A stretch of 46,405 bases of DNA, taken from contig URGC01000003.1 of assembly GCA_900547255.1 (NCBI GenBank), forward strand, positions 1-46,405, read 5' to 3'. The notes beneath the pieces were generated by a model. It had not been told where the DNA came from. It did not search any database and saw only the letters and a list, made by a program, of their open reading frames with translations. The stretch is from an uncultured Eubacterium sp. (GTDB taxonomy: Bacteria; Bacillota; Clostridia; Lachnospirales; Lachnospiraceae). Numbering within the stretch: the stretch's first letter is position 1; each line of letters starts with the position of its first letter. This document shows positions 41,816 to 46,405 of this stretch, one piece after another. A program made the translations under genes and the position numbers.

Positions 41816-43192
41816 ATGAAATTATGGGGCGGACGTTTCACTAAAGAGACAGACAAACTTGTTAACAACTTTAACGCATCTATCTCTTTTGACCAGAAGT
41901 TCTACAGACAGGATGTACGTGGCAGCATTGCACACGCTAAGATGCTCGGTGCTACCGGCATTATCTCTTCTGAGGAAAGCAGACAGATTATAGAAGGTTT
42001 AGAGGGTATTCTTGCAGATATTGAGAATGGAACTCTTACTATAAGTGATGAGTACGAGGATATCCATACATTTATGGAAGCTACTCTTATTGAAAGAATC
42101 GGCGATGCCGGCAAGAAGCTTCACACTGGAAGAAGCCGTAATGACCAGGTTGCACTTGATATGCGTCTGTACACAAGAGACGAAGTTCGCAATGTCAATC
42201 ATGAGGTAAAAGAGCTTATGGCTGTTATACTCCGTATCATGAAGGAGAACACTAACACTTATATGCCAGGCTTCACACATCTCCAGAAGGCACAGCCAGT
42301 AACTGTAGCCCATCATTTCGGAGCTTATTTTGAGATGTTTAAAAGGGACAGAAGCAGACTTGATGATATCTACAAGAGAATGAACTACTGCCCTCTTGGT
42401 GCCGGAGCACTTGCCGGTACTACTTACCCACTTGACCGACAGATGACAGCAAGACTTCTCGAGTTTGATGGTCCAACACTCAACAGTATGGATTCTGTAT
42501 CTGACAGAGACTATGTTATTGAATTCTTAAGTGCACTCTCTACTATTATGATGCACCTCAGCAGATTTTCTGAGGAAATCTGTATCTGGAATTCTAATGA
42601 ATACAAGTTCATTGAATTAGATGATGCATACAGCACTGGTTCAAGTATCATGCCTCAGAAGAAGAACCCTGATATTGCAGAGCTTGTACGAGGCAAGACT
42701 GGACGTGTATATGGTGCTCTTATGAGTATTCTTACAACTATGAAGGGAATTCCTCTTGCATACAACAAGGATATGCAGGAAGATAAAGAGCTTACATTTG
42801 ATGCGATTGATACAGTTAAAGGCTGTGTAAGTCTCTTCAAGGGCATGATTGATACTATGAAGTTCAATCCAGCAAGAATGGAGGATTCAGCTAAGAAGGG
42901 CTTTACTAATGCCACTGATGCCGCTGATTATCTTGTTAAGAAGGGTGTACCATTCAGGGATGCGCATGGATATATCGGACAGCTTGTCCTTACATGTATT
43001 GACAAGGGAATCTCTCTTGATGAGCTTCCTCTCGAAGAGTACAAGGCTGTATGCCCTGTCTTTGAGAATGATGTATATGATGCAATCAGCTTAAAGACTT
43101 GTGTTGAGAAGCGTCTTACTCTCGGTGCTCCTGGCCCGGATGTCATGGAACATGTAATCAAGTTATGCGATGAGTATATGAATGAGGATTGA
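41816..43192 (+). CDS. argH: Argininosuccinate lyase
   Basis: The 458-residue enzyme splits argininosuccinate into arginine and fumarate. It has KLWGGRFTKETDKLVNNFNASISFD, LHTGRSRNDQVALDMRLYTRD, the active-site TGRSRND and HLQKAQPV motifs, and the fumarase/aspartase superfamily signature GSSIMPQKKNPD (about 276-287) with the flexible catalytic Ser. Length is normal. The start follows GGAGG. No argG lies nearby. It is downstream of the YfhO gene with a 38-base gap and probably shares its transcript. Confidence 0.97.
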   Translation: MKLWGGRFTKETDKLVNNFNASISFDQKFYRQDVRGSIAHAKMLGATGIISSEESRQIIEGLEGILADIENGTLTISDEYEDIHTFMEATLIERIGDAGKKLHTGRSRNDQVALDMRLYTRDEVRNVNHEVKELMAVILRIMKENTNTYMPGFTHLQKAQPVTVAHHFGAYFEMFKRDRSRLDDIYKRMNYCPLGAGALAGTTYPLDRQMTARLLEFDGPTLNSMDSVSDRDYVIEFLSALSTIMMHLSRFSEEICIWNSNEYKFIELDDAYSTGSSIMPQKKNPDIAELVRGKTGRVYGALMSILTTMKGIPLAYNKDMQEDKELTFDAIDTVKGCVSLFKGMIDTMKFNPARMEDSAKKGFTNATDAADYLVKKGVPFRDAHGYIGQLVLTCIDKGISLDELPLEEYKAVCPVFENDVYDAISLKTCVEKRLTLGAPGPDVMEHVIKLCDEYMNED

Positions 43193-43203
43193 TAGATAAA
43201 TCA

Positions 43204-43244
43204 AAATTGCAGGTGAAGCAATATTAAAGCTTCACCTGCAATTT
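43204..43244. terminator. Bidirectional terminator between argH and the YoaK-like gene
   Basis: A perfect 16-bp stem (43204-43219 with 43229-43244) with a 9-base loop lies between two convergent stop codons. The plus strand runs into ATTTTTC and the minus strand into AATTTTGATTT. This is the longest perfect stem in the window. Confidence 0.9.
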
Positions 43245-43245
43245 T

Positions 43246-43920
43246 TCATCTATGCTCCTTAATCATCATAAGGCAGACAATCATAAGTAATCCTGCTGAT
43301 ATCCATATTGCCCTAAGGCCTACATAGTTAGACAACACGCCGCCTATTCCTGCGCCAATTGCAAATATAAAGATAATTCCATAATAATGCAGTGCCTTGA
43401 ACAGGTCTTCTGGATTCCTGCTTCTTATATACTTAGATATGCTGTCTGTACCGCTTCTTAAATTACCTATACACATAGTACTTGCATATGCATATCCTCT
43501 TACCTTACGGAAAGTCTGCACCTGCATTGAACATGAGAATGATACAAGCATGTTAGCCAGCATGTTATATCTTGACGGTATGAATCCAACTGCAAGAAGT
43601 ATAAGAATCTCCATCACAACTATAATCTGTCTCCAATGGATTCTTACACTCTTCTTGTACTTATTGCCAATCTGCTCTGCTACAAGCACACCTAATGCAA
43701 ATGATACAACTGGCAGAAGATACTGCAATCCCTTAAACCAGTCTCCCATCATAAAATGCTGGCTCATAAGAACCACATTACCCGTCTGCGCATTGGCAAA
43801 TACTTTGTCACGCACATTATAAGTGTATGCATCCTGAAATCCACCAGACAAAGCAAGAATTGCACTTAACAGGAATGTCTCAGATGTCTGGAATATCTTT
43901 TTCTGCTTTTCCTTATCCAT
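43246..43920 (-). CDS. YoaK/DUF1275-family membrane protein
   Basis: The 224-residue integral membrane protein has about six transmembrane segments. It opens with a short charged tail and LLSAILALSGGFQDAYTYNVRDKVFANAQTGN, the DUF1275 hallmark with the conserved ANAQTGN, and has FRKVRGYAYASTMCIGNLRSGTDSI in the second half. The function of the family is unknown. The start follows AAGGTG. It follows the topoisomerase gene by 21 bases in the same direction, so the two are co-transcribed. Confidence 0.88.
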   Translation of the reverse strand: MDKEKQKKIFQTSETFLLSAILALSGGFQDAYTYNVRDKVFANAQTGNVVLMSQHFMMGDWFKGLQYLLPVVSFALGVLVAEQIGNKYKKSVRIHWRQIIVVMEILILLAVGFIPSRYNMLANMLVSFSCSMQVQTFRKVRGYAYASTMCIGNLRSGTDSISKYIRSRNPEDLFKALHYYGIIFIFAIGAGIGGVLSNYVGLRAIWISAGLLMIVCLMMIKEHR

Positions 43921-43941
43921 CGTATATCACCTTACTTCTAA

Positions 43942-46266
43942 TTATACTCTTACCTTAGTTCCCTTGGTATCTCTGTGGGCTAGCTTCATCCTGCCAAAAT
44001 CAATCATCCTGCCCTTATATTCCATAGAGAATTCATCATTCTGTCCAAGCAGGAACACATCTTCCACGTAATCATCCTTTGATAATTTGATTCCGCGAAC
44101 ACCTACTGCGGATTTCTTCTTCATAGGAACATCTGTAAGTGGGAACTTTAAGAATACACCTGTATTCGTCTGTAATATAACATTTTTATCGCTGATTACT
44201 TCCTCAACTTCAACAACACTTCCATCATAGTTAAACTTAGAGTATGCTTCAACCCTCACATCTGTCTCCACGATACTTATAACCTTATCGTCATCTGCAA
44301 GCTTAGTCGCTGCAACAGTCTTCTTGGCAACATCAAACTCATCAGCTTCAACTATCTTCATCATTCCCTGTCTTGTTGTGAACAACAGCTTCTGACCTTT
44401 TATCCGCTCAAATGGACACATGTATACAATATACTCTCCACTGCTGTCATAATTACCAAGATTATCTATAGGAACACCTTTATCCCTGAAACGTGTGCTG
44501 AAAGGTATATCCTTAATCTTAATCTGGTGAAGAAGTCCATTATCTGTGAATATACATATCTTGCCATCATTCATGCATGAGAATACATATTTGTATTCAC
44601 TGTGGACAGCCTCTTTATTACGCTCGTATGCCGCCATATCGATAGTCTTGGCATAGCCGAATCTGTCCATGATAAACATAACTTCCTGAACCGGAATCTC
44701 TTTCTCTACGAAAACTGCCGCCTCTGCATCCTCTATAGCTGTTCTTCTTGGCACGCTGTATTCCTTCTTAATCTTTAGAAGGTCAGCCTTGATAACATTT
44801 GCCATAGCATTTCTGCTTCCAAGAAGCTTCTCATACTCTGCGATTTTCTTTAAGCACTCATCATATTCTTTCTGGAGTGCAAGAATCTCAAGACCTATAA
44901 GCTTATAGAGTCTCATCTCTAATATGGCAGATGCCTGTCTTTCAGTAAAATCAAGCTTTGATGCAGCCTTCTTAGAAGCCTCGCTCTTAAACTTAATCTC
45001 ATCTGTCACACCATTGATAAGGCACTCTTTTGCCATCTTAAGATTAGAACTTCCTCTTAATATCTCTATAATAAGGTCAATTATATCACATGCTCTTATA
45101 AGACCTTCCTTAATCTCCTTATTGGCAAGCTCCTTGTTAAGCAGTGTTGTATACTTTCTTGTTGCAAGCTCGAACTGGAAATCAATATGATGCTTAATAA
45201 TAGCCTTAAGTCCTAATGTCTCTGGTCTTCCATTGACAATTGCAAGCATGTTAACACCAAATGTATCTTCAAGCTTAGTCTTCTTGAACAGAAGATTTTT
45301 AAGATTCTCAACATCTGTATTCTTCTTTAATTCAAGGACAATTCTTATTCCCTCTTTAGATGATTCGTTAGACACATCTGTTATATCTGTAGTCTTCTTG
45401 GATTCTACAAGGTCTACTACATCTGATATGAATTTACCGATATTAGCACCTATCATTGTATATGGAATCTGGCTTATGACAAGCTTATCCTTGTCACCCT
45501 TCTTAGCCGCTGGCTCGAAATCAACCTTACCACGTATCTTTATCTTGCCCATTCCACACTCATATATGTTCTCAAGCTCAGACTTATTAATAACTATTCC
45601 ACCTGTCGGGAAATCCGGGCCTGGCATATATTCAAGCAGTTCCTTAGTTGTTATATCCTCATTATCCATATATGCACATACTGCATCAACAACCTCCGAA
45701 AGATTGTGTGGTGGAATATTCGTTGTCATACCAACCGCAATACCATCTGCACCGTTTACAAGCAGATTAGGCACTCTTACAGGAAGAACCTCAGGCTCTT
45801 TTTCTGTCTCATCAAAGTTCGGTGCAAAATCAACGGTATCTTTATTGATGTCCGCGAGCATCTCCATGGAAATTTTACTCAAACGAGCCTCAGTGTATCG
45901 CATCGCAGCGGCACCGTCACCATCGACAGAACCAAAGTTTCCATGACCGTCTACAAGCGGATAACGGGTAGACCAGTCCTGTGCCATATTTACGAGTGCT
46001 CCGTAAATAGAGCTGTCACCGTGCGGGTGATATTTACCCATGGTATCACCGACGATACGGGCACATTTACGGTGTGGCTTATCAGGTCCATTGTTAAGTT
46101 CTATCATAGAATGAAGTATTCTACGCTGAACAGGCTTGAGTCCATCTCTTACATCTGGAAGAGCTCTGGCAGCGATAACGCTCATGGCATAATCTATGTA
46201 TGAACGCTCCATTGTCTTTTTCAGACCAACTTCATCTATCTTATCAAAAATCTTGTCGTCATCCAT
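43942..46266 (-). CDS. Type II topoisomerase A subunit, ParC/GyrA family
   Basis: The 774-residue subunit has the breakage-reunion domain: YIDYAMSVIAARALPDVRDGLKPVQRRIL near 23-51 and catalytic Tyr124 in AAMRYTEARLS. The coiled coil (about 370-490) and C-terminal beta-pinwheel repeats (about 525-774) follow. I see no GyrA box (QRRGGKG-like), which favours a topoisomerase IV-type (ParC-like) activity, but the label is uncertain between parC and a second gyrA. The quinolone-determining region reads HPHGDSSIYGALVNMAQ, with Ser85 at the GyrA-83 position and Gly89 at the position of Asp87. The gene lies directly after a partner ParE/GyrB gene. Confidence 0.9.
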   Translation of the reverse strand: MDDDKIFDKIDEVGLKKTMERSYIDYAMSVIAARALPDVRDGLKPVQRRILHSMIELNNGPDKPHRKCARIVGDTMGKYHPHGDSSIYGALVNMAQDWSTRYPLVDGHGNFGSVDGDGAAAMRYTEARLSKISMEMLADINKDTVDFAPNFDETEKEPEVLPVRVPNLLVNGADGIAVGMTTNIPPHNLSEVVDAVCAYMDNEDITTKELLEYMPGPDFPTGGIVINKSELENIYECGMGKIKIRGKVDFEPAAKKGDKDKLVISQIPYTMIGANIGKFISDVVDLVESKKTTDITDVSNESSKEGIRIVLELKKNTDVENLKNLLFKKTKLEDTFGVNMLAIVNGRPETLGLKAIIKHHIDFQFELATRKYTTLLNKELANKEIKEGLIRACDIIDLIIEILRGSSNLKMAKECLINGVTDEIKFKSEASKKAASKLDFTERQASAILEMRLYKLIGLEILALQKEYDECLKKIAEYEKLLGSRNAMANVIKADLLKIKKEYSVPRRTAIEDAEAAVFVEKEIPVQEVMFIMDRFGYAKTIDMAAYERNKEAVHSEYKYVFSCMNDGKICIFTDNGLLHQIKIKDIPFSTRFRDKGVPIDNLGNYDSSGEYIVYMCPFERIKGQKLLFTTRQGMMKIVEADEFDVAKKTVAATKLADDDKVISIVETDVRVEAYSKFNYDGSVVEVEEVISDKNVILQTNTGVFLKFPLTDVPMKKKSAVGVRGIKLSKDDYVEDVFLLGQNDEFSMEYKGRMIDFGRMKLAHRDTKGTKVRV

Positions 46267-46325
46267 TTTTTGATTTCCTTTCTCTCGATATTTGTTGTAT
46301 TTTTCACATTTATATAATCAATATC

Positions 46326-46405
46326 CTATATATCGAGATTTTTTACATACTTGGCATTTGTCTCTATAAACTCACGACGTGGCTCAACCTTATCTCCCAT
46401 GAGAA
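46326..46405 (-). CDS. Type II topoisomerase B subunit (ParE/GyrB), 3' end only
   Basis: The last 25 residues run off the right edge: LMGDKVEPRREFIETNAKYVKN followed by LDI and TAG. This is the conserved C-terminus of GyrB/ParE (MGDxVEPRRxFIExNA). It lies 59 bases upstream of the A-subunit gene on the same strand, so the window ends inside a parE-parC type operon. Too little remains to tell GyrB from ParE, and the first partial codon is at the window edge. Confidence 0.88.
   Translation of the reverse strand, partial: LMGDKVEPRREFIETNAKYVKNLDI

Noticed and set aside
45233..45946. 237-residue plus-strand frame opposite the topoisomerase
   Set aside because: It is antisense to the conserved topoisomerase core, a common shadow of that gene family; it has no motif.
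1..46405. CRISPR arrays, insertion sequences or prophage genes
   Set aside because: No regularly spaced repeats, transposase, integrase or phage structural motifs were seen by reading through the window.

Overview
The window is a compact, AT-rich bacterial chromosome segment from a low-GC Gram-positive. The best fit is a Lachnospiraceae member (Clostridia), close to Lachnospira/Eubacterium eligens. The evidence is the order gap-pgk-tpiA-gpmI-secG-rnr-smpB-ssrA, the block comEA..comEC-holA-rpsT-gpr-spoIIP also known from Bacillus, an acetyl-CoA-type MetA, a DUF5688 protein, several sporulation genes, and a pectinesterase end at the left edge (pectin use is typical of Lachnospira). The species is inferred, not shown. 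I see no phage, insertion sequence, CRISPR array or resistance island. No stretch over 300 bases lacks a gene or RNA, so this is mostly core genome with some less familiar modules.

Left part (1-9.3 kb): the 3' end of a pectinesterase; a response regulator / histidine kinase / lipoprotein operon read leftward; a small membrane protein; and a sugar-acid or glycerate module (GntP-family permease, tartronate-semialdehyde-type reductase, glycerate 2-kinase) with a CdaR-type regulator. The permease and the two enzymes are separated by a strong internal terminator, and the permease promoter carries three palindromes.

Centre-left (9.3-19.7 kb): tmRNA, smpB, RNase R, secG, then the glycolytic genes gpmI, tpiA, pgk and gap, all leftward. 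Clear promoters and hairpins divide them into small units. Next comes a Na/Pi-cotransporter-PhoU fusion.

Centre (19.8-29 kb): a PHP phosphoesterase convergent with a cysteine desulfurase, a divergent SpoVB-like flippase, and a tight leftward operon of rRNA pseudouridine synthase, ligA, metA, a ferritin-like/CotF protein and a small unknown protein. A tRNA-Arg(CCG) and a DUF5688 gene follow.

Right part (29-46.4 kb): spoIIP and gpr (leftward), rpsT (rightward), then a leftward operon comEA - response regulator - histidine kinase - GerMN lipoprotein - comEC - holA. The regulator/kinase/GerMN lipoprotein trio has the same architecture as actinobacterial mtrA-mtrB-lpqB and sits inside the competence operon. 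comEC appears to start with AUU. YfhO and argH follow (rightward), then a YoaK/DUF1275 protein and a ParC/GyrA-type topoisomerase subunit (leftward), preceded at the window edge by the 3' end of its ParE/GyrB partner.

Starts were chosen from Shine-Dalgarno sequences and family N-termini, so several genes start downstream of the longest reading frame, and a few use TTG or ATT.
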